Origin: Anaerococcus vaginalis ATCC 51170
Lineage (GTDB): Bacteria > Bacillota > Clostridia > Tissierellales > Peptoniphilaceae
Assembly: GCF_000163295.1 (NCBI RefSeq)
Contig: NZ_GG700527.1
Coordinates: forward strand, 861,192-925,191
Direction of reading: 5' to 3'
Length of the DNA stretch: 64,000 bases
Shown here: positions 38,524 to 47,678 of the stretch, in pieces
Numbering within the stretch: the stretch's first letter is position 1
Layout: the number at the start of each line of letters is the position of its first letter
Notes under the pieces: model-generated
Databases searched by the model: none
Told to the model about the DNA's origin: nothing
What the model saw: only the letters and a program-made list of their open reading frames with translations
Made by a program: the position numbers and the translations under genes

Positions 38524-38546
38524 GTATAATTGTAAATTATCAGATA

Positions 38547-40622
38547 TTATTCTTCAGTAGAATCTTCGTCTTCTATTTCTATACCTGATAGTACTTCTTC
38601 TATAGCAAATCCAATGTTATTATTTAAATCATTATCGCCAAATTCGTTGTTTGCTTCTTTCTTTTCAGCTTTTCTTTTAGCTTTAGCATTAGATCTGTTT
38701 TTGTTTTCTTCGTTATTTCTTCTTGGTTTTCTTTCAGTTCTTTCTGGAGCTTCTTTTAAAGCTTTAATTGAAAGACCAATTTTTTCTTCTTCTGGATCGA
38801 TGCTTAAAATTTTAACTTCTACTTCATCGCCAACATTTAATTCATCTGATGGTTTTTCAACATGATCCCATGAAATTTCAGAAACGTGAATTAATCCTTC
38901 AACTCCTTCGCTAACTTCAACGAAAGCACCAAAGTCTAAAAGATTTACAACTTTTCCTGTTATAACATCTCCAACTTCATGTTCATTTGTAAATTCTGCA
39001 AATGGTTTTTCAAGAAGTTGTTTTCTTCCAAGTGAAATTCTATTTTTTTCTTTGTTTAATTTTAAAATTTTAACTTCAATATCATCGCCGATATTTAAAA
39101 CATCCTTTGGATGTTCTACTCTTGTCCAAGCTATATCAGATACGTGAAGTAATCCATCAAGACTTCCTATTTCAATGAAAGCACCAAAATCTGTAAGTCT
39201 TGCAACTTTTCCTGTTATAACTTGTCCTTCTTCTAATTCATCCCATTGTTCATCAAGTTTTTCTTCAACAATGTCTTTTCTTGATAAAACTAGACGATTT
39301 TTTCTCTCATCTATTGAAATGATTTTAAGATCCCAATGTTCTCCAACAAATTTTTTGAAGTTTTTAACAAAATATGGAGCTATTTGGCTTGCAGGAACAA
39401 ATCCATTGATTCCCATAACTCTAGCTGTAAGACCACCTTTGTTTGCTCCTGTTACATCACCTTCAACAGTTTGGTCATTTTCGTAAGCTTCTCTAAGGTT
39501 TTTCCAATTTTTCATTCCTTCTACTCTTCTAGTAGATAATGAAACATTGCCTTCTCCATCATCAAGTTTTATAACATAAACTTCTACTTCTTGACCGATT
39601 TCAAAATTATCTTTTGGATTTTCTCTTTGTTCTTCAGTCATTTCATCTAATTTTACAATACCATCTGCACGATATTGAATGTCTACGAAAACTTCATCAT
39701 CTTTCACATCAATAATTGTTCCGTTTACAACATCTCTAGGATATATTTTTTTCATACTATCTTCAATGCTGTTCATTAATTCTTCATTTGTTAAATCATC
39801 CATCCTATTAACTACCTCCTCGATAACCTGATCTGGTGTGGATGCACCAGCGATTACCCCTATTATATTAAAATTTGAGAGCTTTTGCAAAGGTAGATCT
39901 TTAACAGTTTCTATTCTTTGAACATTTTCACAATACTTTTGTGCTATTTGATAAAGCTTGTTTGTATTCGAACTATTAAAACCACCAACAACAATCATAC
40001 AATCAACTTCTTTTGATAGGCTCTTACATGCTTCTTGCCTTAATCTTGTAGCATTGCAGATTGTATTTTCTATTACTACATCATCATTCGTCTTCTCTAA
40101 CTCATGAGCAATATTCTCAAAAAAATCAATTCTGTTTGTTGTTTGACTAACAACATAAAGTTTTGACATATTTGTAATATTTTTTGCTTCAGTCTCATCT
40201 TTTATTATTATACCATTATTTACGTAAGATGCCATAGCTTTTATTTCGGGATGTTCTTTATCTCCAATAATTACTATGGTGTATCCTTCATGTTCTTTTT
40301 TGATTATTTTTTTGTAAATATTTAAAAGAACTGGACAAGTTGCATCAACAACTTCATTAGAATTTTTTTTAAGATTTTCTTTTAGATTTTCACTTACTCC
40401 ATGGCTTCTTATTACAATTTGTGAATTTTTTATTTTTAAAATTTCATTTTCATCTACAACACTTACGCCTTTTTTTTCAAGCCTTTTAACTTGAGTTGGA
40501 TTGTGAACCAAAGGCCCTAGTGTATATGTTTTTATATTTTTTTCGCTTGCTTTATTTGCAAGGTCAACACTTCTTCTAACCCCGTTACAAAAGCCAGAAT
40601 TTTTCGCAACTATTATTTTCAT
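38547..40622 (-). CDS. ispH: fused IspH (HMBPP reductase) and ribosomal protein S1-like protein
   Basis: A 691-residue bifunctional protein. Residues 1-278 are 4-hydroxy-3-methylbut-2-enyl diphosphate reductase, the last step of the MEP isoprenoid pathway, with 4Fe-4S ligands C12, C96 and C189 and an intact ENTICNATR motif. Four S1 RNA-binding domains follow at about 297-366, 385-450, 467-534 and 552-622; the last two have the best LTDFGAF/LLDFGAF cores. A basic then acidic tail (625-691) ends the protein. The fusion is known in Clostridia and relatives. It follows plsC closely with AAAGG upstream. How the two activities are linked is unknown. Confidence 0.95.
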   Translation of the reverse strand: MKIIVAKNSGFCNGVRRSVDLANKASEKNIKTYTLGPLVHNPTQVKRLEKKGVSVVDENEILKIKNSQIVIRSHGVSENLKENLKKNSNEVVDATCPVLLNIYKKIIKKEHEGYTIVIIGDKEHPEIKAMASYVNNGIIIKDETEAKNITNMSKLYVVSQTTNRIDFFENIAHELEKTNDDVVIENTICNATRLRQEACKSLSKEVDCMIVVGGFNSSNTNKLYQIAQKYCENVQRIETVKDLPLQKLSNFNIIGVIAGASTPDQVIEEVVNRMDDLTNEELMNSIEDSMKKIYPRDVVNGTIIDVKDDEVFVDIQYRADGIVKLDEMTEEQRENPKDNFEIGQEVEVYVIKLDDGEGNVSLSTRRVEGMKNWKNLREAYENDQTVEGDVTGANKGGLTARVMGINGFVPASQIAPYFVKNFKKFVGEHWDLKIISIDERKNRLVLSRKDIVEEKLDEQWDELEEGQVITGKVARLTDFGAFIEIGSLDGLLHVSDIAWTRVEHPKDVLNIGDDIEVKILKLNKEKNRISLGRKQLLEKPFAEFTNEHEVGDVITGKVVNLLDFGAFVEVSEGVEGLIHVSEISWDHVEKPSDELNVGDEVEVKILSIDPEEEKIGLSIKALKEAPERTERKPRRNNEENKNRSNAKAKRKAEKKEANNEFGDNDLNNNIGFAIEEVLSGIEIEDEDSTEE

Positions 40623-40623
40623 C

Positions 40624-41214
40624 TCAAACCTTTCTTAAAAATTTGTGATTTTCATACATTTTCTCATAAGTTTCATCCATGATTTTTTCCATTGCATCTT
40701 TTGATTTATATTTTTCAAAATCTTCAATTTGTATAAGATTTTTAATGTATAAATCCGTTTTACAAAATGGCTTATAAGAAGATATAATTTCTATTGTTAA
40801 TATATCAGTTTTTGATTTAAGTGCAATATATCCTGCACCATCTTTTATATTTTCTCTTTTTATTTCCTTAACTCTTGTTCCTTCAGGAAATATTCCTAAA
40901 ATTTTTCCTGTTTTTATTAATTTTATTGAATCTCTTAAAACCGATAAATCTTTTCCATCTCTTTGAGCTGGTATTGCATTTAAAGATTTTAATATATTTT
41001 TTAAAATTGGTATTTCAAATAATTCTTTTTTTGCTATAAAATGAATCTGCCTATCTAAAGCCATTGCAACAAAAACCGGATCAAGAAAAGATTTGTGATT
41101 TGCACAAACAATAAATTTTCTATCTTGTGGAATATTTTCATAACCGTGTACTTTTATCCTAAACAAAGGTGTTGCTATTAATCTTAATATTAAATATATA
41201 AATCTATAAAACAT
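40624..41214 (-). CDS. plsC: 1-acyl-sn-glycerol-3-phosphate acyltransferase
   Basis: A 196-residue membrane-associated acyltransferase making phosphatidic acid. It has an N-terminal hydrophobic segment at about 1-20, the HX4D motif HKSFLD at 40-45, and FPEGTR near 112-117 for glycerol-phosphate binding. It overlaps cmk by 11 nt. The cmk-plsC-ispH/S1 order is common in Clostridia. Confidence 0.93.
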   Translation of the reverse strand: MFYRFIYLILRLIATPLFRIKVHGYENIPQDRKFIVCANHKSFLDPVFVAMALDRQIHFIAKKELFEIPILKNILKSLNAIPAQRDGKDLSVLRDSIKLIKTGKILGIFPEGTRVKEIKRENIKDGAGYIALKSKTDILTIEIISSYKPFCKTDLYIKNLIQIEDFEKYKSKDAMEKIMDETYEKMYENHKFLRKV

Positions 41215-41854
41215 CTTCTTTGTCCATTTTATTTATAATTTCTTCAATAGTTTCATCAATTGTTAAATTTGAAGAATCTATTTCTATGGCATCTTCTGCT
41301 TTTTTTAATGGAGAAATTTCCCTGTGTGAATCTAAATAATCTCTTTTTTCTATATCTTTTTGAATTTCTTCAAGTGATTTATCAATTTCATTTTGCTCAT
41401 AGCGTCTTTTTGCCCTAACTTCACTTGATGCTACTAGAAAAAATTTGTACTTTGCATTAGGAAAAACTACAGTGCCTATATCTCTTCCATCAAGAATAAT
41501 TGATTTATTTTGAGAAATTTTTCTTTGCATATCTACTAAATATTTTCTAACTAAGAAAATAGATGATACCCATGATACATTTTCAGTTACTTCCTTATTT
41601 CTAATTTTTTCGCTTACATCTTTTTCATTTAAAAATACCTTGTCACCTTTTATGTCGATATTAATTTTTCTAAGCAAATCTATATCAATTTTGTCTGATT
41701 TTTTTATATTATTTTCTAAAAAAAATAAGGTTACTGCCCTATACATTGAACCTGTATTTAAATATGAAATTTTTAATTTTTTAGCCAAAATATTTGCTAT
41801 TGTGCTTTTTCCTGATCCACTTGGTCCATCTAAAGCTATAATAAAATTACTCAT
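41204..41854 (-). CDS. cmk: cytidylate kinase
   Basis: A 216-residue kinase for CMP/dCMP, with P-loop GPSGSGKST at 10-18, LDGRDIGTVVFPNA near 116-129 and the LID-type arginines in RAKRRYEQN near 143. It overlaps the flavoprotein gene by 8 nt upstream and plsC by 11 nt downstream. Confidence 0.95.
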   Translation of the reverse strand: MSNFIIALDGPSGSGKSTIANILAKKLKISYLNTGSMYRAVTLFFLENNIKKSDKIDIDLLRKINIDIKGDKVFLNEKDVSEKIRNKEVTENVSWVSSIFLVRKYLVDMQRKISQNKSIILDGRDIGTVVFPNAKYKFFLVASSEVRAKRRYEQNEIDKSLEEIQKDIEKRDYLDSHREISPLKKAEDAIEIDSSNLTIDETIEEIINKMDKEDVL

Positions 41855-43073
41855 TTTCCCTCCTTAAATCCTTAGCACAAGCATAGGCTTGTGAAAATGC
41901 AATTTGCAAATTATATCCTCCTGTAAGAGCATCAACATCTGTAACTTCCCCAACAAAATACAGACCAGAAACTATTTTTGATTGCATATTTTTAGGATCA
42001 AGTTCTTTACAATCAACTCCACCTGAGGTTATAATAGCATTTTTTATTTCACTTAATCCATTAAATTTTAAATGAAAATATTTAATTTCTTTTATTAATC
42101 TAAATCTCTCATCTTTTGTAATTTGGTTTGCTTTTGTATGAAAATCTATATTTGATCTTTTTAAAACTACATCTACAAAAGCATTTAGCAATAGTTTTTT
42201 TAAAATATTTCCTACATCTTTATTAGAATTATTTTCAAAATCTCTTAGAAGCCTATTATCTAATTTTTCAAAATCTAGACCTGCTTTAAGGTCAATATAC
42301 ATATTTTTGACTTTTTTTCTATTAATTAGTGATGACATAGTTAAAACAATAGGTCCTGTTATAAATTTTTTTCCTATTAGCATTTCTCCAAATTCACTAA
42401 CTTTTTTATCTTCGCACTCCGCATTCAAGCTTACATTTTTTAAGGAAATCCCATTTAAGCTATCTAAATCATCATCTAAAAATTTAATGGGACAAAGACC
42501 TGGTTTTGTACTAATAATTTTATGAGAAAAATATTTTGCAAATTTATAACCATCGCCAGTTGAACCTGTCAATGGATATGAAAGACCTCCTGTTGCAATT
42601 ACAACTTTATCAAATTCATAAGAATTATTTTGGGTAAGAACAATAAATTTATTTAAATTTTTGTCTTTATAAATTTTATTTACATTTTCATTTAATTTTA
42701 AATCTATATTTTTTTCTTTAATAAGCTTTTCAAAAAATTTAATTACATCATTTGATTTTTCACTTTTTGGAAAAACCCTATCTCCTCTTTGGGTTGTAAG
42801 TTTTAATCCCTTATTTTCCAAATAATCCATAAGAGCGTAATTATCAAAATTTGTAAATGACGAATACATAAACTTCTTGTTTACAAGAATATTATCCAAA
42901 AATTCATCAAAAAATTTGGCATTAGTAATATTACACCTGCCTTTTCCGGTTATAAATATTTTCTTGCCAATTTTGTCATTTTTTTCTATTAAAGTTATTT
43001 TATTTTTTTCGTTTTTAGCATTTATTGCAGTAAAAATACCGCCTGCTCCTGCTCCAATTATTCCAATATCCAT
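41847..43073 (-). CDS. HI0933/BaiN-family FAD-dependent oxidoreductase
   Basis: A 408-residue flavoprotein. The N-terminal FAD site is GAGAGG at 7-12. Other features are GKGRCNITNA near 42-51, ATGGLSYPLTGSTGDGY near 153-169 and the C-terminal GEVTDVDALTGGYNLQ signature near 370-385. A relative in gut Clostridia acts in bile-acid reduction, but most members have no known substrate and this one is conserved beside rluB/cmk, suggesting a housekeeping role. Confidence 0.9.
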   Translation of the reverse strand: MDIGIIGAGAGGIFTAINAKNEKNKITLIEKNDKIGKKIFITGKGRCNITNAKFFDEFLDNILVNKKFMYSSFTNFDNYALMDYLENKGLKLTTQRGDRVFPKSEKSNDVIKFFEKLIKEKNIDLKLNENVNKIYKDKNLNKFIVLTQNNSYEFDKVVIATGGLSYPLTGSTGDGYKFAKYFSHKIISTKPGLCPIKFLDDDLDSLNGISLKNVSLNAECEDKKVSEFGEMLIGKKFITGPIVLTMSSLINRKKVKNMYIDLKAGLDFEKLDNRLLRDFENNSNKDVGNILKKLLLNAFVDVVLKRSNIDFHTKANQITKDERFRLIKEIKYFHLKFNGLSEIKNAIITSGGVDCKELDPKNMQSKIVSGLYFVGEVTDVDALTGGYNLQIAFSQAYACAKDLRRENE

Positions 43074-43075
43074 TT

Positions 43076-43771
43076 TTATAAACTTTCCAAATATTCCACT
43101 TCTTTTTTACTTAATTTTTTATAATCTCCATCTTTTAAGTCATCAAGACAAATTTGTCCTATTTTTATTCTTTTTAAATCTATAACTTTTATTTTGAAAT
43201 ATTCAAACATTCTTCTAATTTGCCTATTGTAGCCTTGATGAATTGTAACTTTGTAAGTGATTTTTTCTTTATCTATTAAAGAAATTTTTGCATCTGATGT
43301 TATTTCTTTTTGCGATAATTTTAATCCATCCATAAAATTTTTTTCTTGGTAAGCTGTAAGTTTTTTATCTACCTTAACTATATAAATTTTATCAATTTTT
43401 TTACTTGGATGAATTATTTTATTTGTTATTTTACCATCATTAGTAATTATCATAAGACCATGACTATCTTTGTCAAGCCTTCCCGCACAAAAAAATCTCT
43501 CATCAATATTAAGCAACTTATTTAAATCTTTTTCGTTGTGAGGATCATAATTTGATGAGATATATCCAATTGGTTTATTTAATTTATAGTAGAAATTTTT
43601 TTGGATTTTTAAAATTTTTCCATCAATTTTAACTTCATCTTCTTCTTTTACTTGATATGATAAGTCTTCTAATTTATTTCCATTTACAAAAACTTTGCCG
43701 TTTTTTATATATTCTTCGCTTTTTCTTCTTGATGCAAATCCTGTTTTTGCTATATATTTATTAATCCTCAT
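43076..43771 (-). CDS. rluB: 23S rRNA pseudouridine synthase, RluB/RsuA family
   Basis: A 231-residue enzyme with an N-terminal S4 domain (RINKYIAKTGFASRRKSEEYI) and a catalytic domain containing AGRLDKDSHGL near 93, with the nucleophilic aspartate. The start at 43771 was preferred over an ATG at 43783 because that upstream ATG is part of the ATGGAG ribosome site and relatives begin at MRINKYI. It overlaps the scpB end by 11 nt. RluB versus RsuA/RluF was decided by the scpA-scpB context. Confidence 0.92.
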   Translation of the reverse strand: MRINKYIAKTGFASRRKSEEYIKNGKVFVNGNKLEDLSYQVKEEDEVKIDGKILKIQKNFYYKLNKPIGYISSNYDPHNEKDLNKLLNIDERFFCAGRLDKDSHGLMIITNDGKITNKIIHPSKKIDKIYIVKVDKKLTAYQEKNFMDGLKLSQKEITSDAKISLIDKEKITYKVTIHQGYNRQIRRMFEYFKIKVIDLKRIKIGQICLDDLKDGDYKKLSKKEVEYLESL

Positions 43772-44297
43772 CAATATCTCCATCTATTTTTTCATCAATT
43801 TTTGGCAATTGGTCAAGATTTGAAATATTAAAATATTTTAAAAAAAGATCAGTTGTAACATATATAATAGGCTTTCCAATTTTATCAAGTCTGCCATTTT
43901 CTTTTATAAGTTTTTTATCTAAAAGAGAATCTATTGTTGATTGGGATTTAACTCCTCTTATTTTATCAATTTCTGCTCTTGTTATTGGTTGCTTGTAAGC
44001 GATAATTGATAGGGTTTCTAAAGATGAATTAGATAAATTTTTCTCCGATTTTTTTACTATATTTGAAATATATTTTTCGTGATCTGGTCTGGTTGCAAAT
44101 TGGTATTTGTCTTCGTATTTTTTTATAATAAGTCCCGAAGATTTTAAATTCCTATCATCTACCATCTCATTAATCGCCTTTCTTATTTCAGATTTTTCGG
44201 CGTCAAATATAATTTTTCCAAGATCGTTAATGTCAATCGGTTCGCCCCAAATATATAAAATTTCTTCAATAATTCCTTTTAAGTAATCACTATTCAT
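43761..44297 (-). CDS. scpB: segregation and condensation protein B
   Basis: A 178-residue winged-helix kleisin-associated subunit of the SMC complex. It has the conserved ETLSIIAYKQPITRAEI region near 93-109 and GVKS...LLDKKLI near 114-130, followed by a final helix and an acidic tail. It overlaps scpA by 8 nt. It works with ScpA and SMC in chromosome organisation. Confidence 0.94.
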   Translation of the reverse strand: MNSDYLKGIIEEILYIWGEPIDINDLGKIIFDAEKSEIRKAINEMVDDRNLKSSGLIIKKYEDKYQFATRPDHEKYISNIVKKSEKNLSNSSLETLSIIAYKQPITRAEIDKIRGVKSQSTIDSLLDKKLIKENGRLDKIGKPIIYVTTDLFLKYFNISNLDQLPKIDEKIDGDIDED

Positions 44298-45006
44298 TCT
44301 TATCCCTTTTTACTATCAAAAATTCATTTATTTTTTCTTCTTCCAAGTATATTTCTTTTAATCTTACAAGCTCAAGAAGTGCTAAAAATGTTCCTATACA
44401 AGCATCTTTTGATTTTATTTTATCTGTAATTTTATTTAACCTTATTGATTTGGTAAATTTTAAAGTATTTCTTATTTTTTTTATATAATCATTTACATCA
44501 AGTCTTTTAATAGATTTAATAAGATCTGGTTTTTCTATTTTTTCATTCTTGTAAGCTCTTATTAATTTTGTAAATTCATTTTTCAAAATATTAACATCTT
44601 TACTGATTATTTCATATTTTGATTTATATTTTGATAAATCTTCTTGGTATTTTGTATAATAAGATTTCGCTTCATTTTCAAGAATTTTTAAATCATCTTC
44701 TACGCTTTTTATTTTTTTATATTCTATAAGATATGAAATAAAATCTTCTTCTACTGTATCATTTTTATCTTTTGGCATCAATTTACTAGATTTTATGTAT
44801 AACAAAATAGAAGATATATAAATAAACTCACTTAATTGACCAAGAGGAATATCCATTTCATTGATAGCCTCCATGTAAGGGCTTGTTATATCTTCTATTT
44901 TTATGTCGTAAATATCTACTTTTTGTTTTTCTATAAGTCTTAACAAGACATCAAATGGTCCTGTGTAAACTTCTAAATCAATATTTAAACTATTACTTTT
45001 CATCAA
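44290..45006 (-). CDS. scpA: segregation and condensation protein A (kleisin)
   Basis: A 238-residue kleisin with the N-terminal SMC-binding segment YTGPFDVLLRLIEKQKVDIYDI near 14-35 and the downstream YLLIYIKSSKLMPK-like helix near 65-79, and a C-terminal winged-helix domain. It overlaps the Nudix gene by 14 nt. The charged middle linker is typical. Confidence 0.93.
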   Translation of the reverse strand: MMKSNSLNIDLEVYTGPFDVLLRLIEKQKVDIYDIKIEDITSPYMEAINEMDIPLGQLSEFIYISSILLYIKSSKLMPKDKNDTVEEDFISYLIEYKKIKSVEDDLKILENEAKSYYTKYQEDLSKYKSKYEIISKDVNILKNEFTKLIRAYKNEKIEKPDLIKSIKRLDVNDYIKKIRNTLKFTKSIRLNKITDKIKSKDACIGTFLALLELVRLKEIYLEEEKINEFLIVKRDKNE

Positions 45007-45532
45007 TCAATCTTTTTGCATACATTACTGCTATTATTGTTTTAGCATCAGTGATTTCGCCATTAATTACCATATTATAAACATCTTCAATTTTATATGA
45101 TTTTTTTTCTAAAAATTCATCTTCATCTAATTCTAATTTTGATTCTTCCAAATTTTTAGCCAAAAAGAATGATAATTTATCATTTGTAAAACCAGGAGAT
45201 GCGTGCATATCAAACAAATATTCAATATCTAATGGTTTATATCCAATTTCTTCTTGCAATTCTCTTTTTGCAGTTTCAATTGGTTTTTCATTTACTTCAA
45301 CCAAACCAGCAGGAATTTCTAAAGTGAATTCATCGATTGCCTTTCTATATTGACGTACCAAATAAATAGAATCTTCCCCATCAAAAGCAATTATTCCTAC
45401 GCCTTTAACGTGATCTACTATTTCTCTTTTTGAATACTTTTTATCAGGCATTTCCACAGTTTCAACTCTCAAAGAAAGAATTTTTCCTTCGTAAATGTTG
45501 TCAACTTTTATCGTTTTTTCATAATTATCCAT
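44993..45532 (-). CDS. Nudix hydrolase, ADP-ribose pyrophosphatase-like
   Basis: A 179-residue NudF-type hydrolase. The Nudix box runs from about residue 77 with G, E-P, REL-EE and G in the proper spacing (RELQEEIGY near 91-99). SPGFTNDKLSFFLA near 113-126 is typical of ADP-ribose pyrophosphatases. It lies between recN and scpA, overlapping the latter. Confidence 0.9.
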   Translation of the reverse strand: MDNYEKTIKVDNIYEGKILSLRVETVEMPDKKYSKREIVDHVKGVGIIAFDGEDSIYLVRQYRKAIDEFTLEIPAGLVEVNEKPIETAKRELQEEIGYKPLDIEYLFDMHASPGFTNDKLSFFLAKNLEESKLELDEDEFLEKKSYKIEDVYNMVINGEITDAKTIIAVMYAKRLIDEK

Positions 45533-45533
45533 A

Positions 45534-47225
45534 CTAATTTCCTTTTCTTAACTCTTCTGCCATTTCTATCATTTCTTTTGCAGATTCCATTGTTTTATCA
45601 GTAATATCAACGCCAGCCAAAAGCCTAGCTATTTCTTTTACCCTATCATTTTCTTTAATATTTGTAGATTTTGATATAGTTAAATCTTTTTGGTCAAATT
45701 TTTCTATAAGAATATGATTAGTTGATAAAGATGCTATTTGTGGAAGATGGCTTATAGCTAAAATTTGTCTTTCTTTTGATAAGTCTAAAATTTTTTCTCC
45801 AACAATTTGAGCTGTTCTACCGCTAATTCCTTGATCAATTTCATCAAATATCATGGTATCAATTTTATCATAATCTGCAAAAATTTTTTTAAATGACAAT
45901 ACAATCCTTGAAACTTCTCCGCCAGATGCGGTTTTTGATAAGGATTTTAAATCTTCTCCCTTGTTAGTTTTAATGAGAAAATCTATATCATCAATTCCAT
46001 TAGAATCAATTTTGTTTTTATTTTTAAATAAAACCTTAAAATCCCCATTAATAATATTTAAAGATTGTATTTCACTTTTTATTTCCTTTTCCAAATTTTT
46101 AGATTTTTCTTTTCTAATTTTTGAAAGTTCTAGGGACTTTTCTTCTAAATTTTTATTTATATTTTTTATATCTTTGTCAATATTTTTCTTTAAATCACTT
46201 ATTTTTTCTAATTCTTTTAATCTCAAAGAAATTTTATCATAGTATTCTATAATATCTTCAATTTCATTTCCATATTTTCTTTTCAAATCGAAAAGTTTTT
46301 GATTAATCATTTCAAGCTCGTATAATCTTTCAGGATTTTGATCAAGCTTATCCTTATAATTATCAAGCTCAGAATAAATTTCATTTACTAAGTCTATAAC
46401 AGTATATATTTTATCGTTAACTTCTTCAATGCTCTTGTCTATTTCTGAAAAATCTGATAAATTTGAAGATAAATTAGCTAGAAGTGAGCTAATAGATGCT
46501 TTGTCATAATCAAAGGAAGAAATCAATTCTTCACTACTTTCAATACTTTCTCTAAGCTCAGTTATAGAATTTAATTTTTTATATTCTTGGTCAATTTTTT
46601 CTTCATCAATATTTAAAAGATCAATTTGTTCAATATCATCAAGTTGATAATTAATTAATTCTTTTTCTCTTGAAACTTCTTCTTGGGATAAATTAAATTC
46701 ATCAAACTTTTTAAGCAAATTATTTTTTTCATTGAATAATTTATTAATTTCATTTTTTAGTTTGATAGTTTCTTTATCTTTTTTGTAGGCATCAATAATG
46801 TCAAGATAATTTCCCTTATCCATAAAAATATTTGAATCGCCTTGTTTGTAAATATCAATTAATAATGAAGAAATTTCTTTTATTAACGAAAGATTTGCTA
46901 CTCTTCCATTTATTCTAATTGATGAAGATTGTTGGCTTATGGTTCTTGTAATAATAAGTTTATTATCATCAAAAGTAATATCTTTATCTTCTAATTTTTT
47001 TATTGTATCTTCGTCCAAATTAAAAACTGCTTCTATAATTGTTTTATCATCAAATTTTCCAATTATATCTTTATTTGTTCTTTTTCCCAAGACAATATTG
47101 ATAGCTTCTAAAATCAAACTTTTTCCAGAACCAGTTTCTCCAGATAAAACATTAAATCCGCTATCAAAAAATAAGTGATCTCTTTTAATAATCACTAGGT
47201 TATTAATAAATAACTCAGCTAACAC
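45534..47225 (-). CDS. recN: DNA repair protein RecN
   Basis: A 563-residue SMC-like ATPase for double-strand break repair. Walker A GETGSGKS is at 29-36. Long coiled coils run at about 150-375. The signature TASGGEVSRI and the Walker B MIFDEIDQGISG lie near 435-475, followed by SHLPQIA. It starts at GTG 1 nt after argR, with GGTGA upstream. The argR-recN order is conserved in Firmicutes. Confidence 0.96.
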   Translation of the reverse strand: MLAELFINNLVIIKRDHLFFDSGFNVLSGETGSGKSLILEAINIVLGKRTNKDIIGKFDDKTIIEAVFNLDEDTIKKLEDKDITFDDNKLIITRTISQQSSSIRINGRVANLSLIKEISSLLIDIYKQGDSNIFMDKGNYLDIIDAYKKDKETIKLKNEINKLFNEKNNLLKKFDEFNLSQEEVSREKELINYQLDDIEQIDLLNIDEEKIDQEYKKLNSITELRESIESSEELISSFDYDKASISSLLANLSSNLSDFSEIDKSIEEVNDKIYTVIDLVNEIYSELDNYKDKLDQNPERLYELEMINQKLFDLKRKYGNEIEDIIEYYDKISLRLKELEKISDLKKNIDKDIKNINKNLEEKSLELSKIRKEKSKNLEKEIKSEIQSLNIINGDFKVLFKNKNKIDSNGIDDIDFLIKTNKGEDLKSLSKTASGGEVSRIVLSFKKIFADYDKIDTMIFDEIDQGISGRTAQIVGEKILDLSKERQILAISHLPQIASLSTNHILIEKFDQKDLTISKSTNIKENDRVKEIARLLAGVDITDKTMESAKEMIEMAEELRKGN

Positions 47226-47678
47226 TTATTTCACCATACTTCTTATTGTTTCAATCAAATCGTCAATTTCATCTATATTTTTTGGTGTTATAAATATAGT
47301 ATCAAGTCCTGTTACAATTCCACCAATATTTTCAAGTTTTGCATTTGTTATATACAAACCACAAACTGTTGCAGTATAAGAAATAGTTTTTATTACAACT
47401 AATTGGTAAGATCTTTCTACAGATAATACAGATTCTTTAAATATTTTTTCCATTCTTTCATTTAATGAATCATAAACAGTATCTATTACTGTATATTTGT
47501 ATTCATAATCATCAGTTTGTACTTTTGATATTCTAAGCTCTTTTATATCTCTAGAAATTGTAGCTTGAGTAGCATCTACTCCTTGATCTCTTAATAATTT
47601 AGAAAGTTGACTTTGTGTTTTTACTTCATTATTTTGAATAATATCTAATATAAGTCTTTGTCTAGTGTATTTTTTCAT
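47226..47678 (-). CDS. argR: arginine repressor ArgR/AhrC
   Basis: A 150-residue transcription factor. The N-terminal winged helix contains TRQRLILDIIQ, TQSQLSKLL and ATQATISRDIKEL at about 15-48; the C-terminal arginine-binding/oligomerisation domain contains GLDTIFITPK near 123-132. It overlaps ispA by 4 nt. No arginine genes are in the window; the position beside recN is the ancestral one. Confidence 0.95.
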   Translation of the reverse strand: MKKYTRQRLILDIIQNNEVKTQSQLSKLLRDQGVDATQATISRDIKELRISKVQTDDYEYKYTVIDTVYDSLNERMEKIFKESVLSVERSYQLVVIKTISYTATVCGLYITNAKLENIGGIVTGLDTIFITPKNIDEIDDLIETIRSMVK

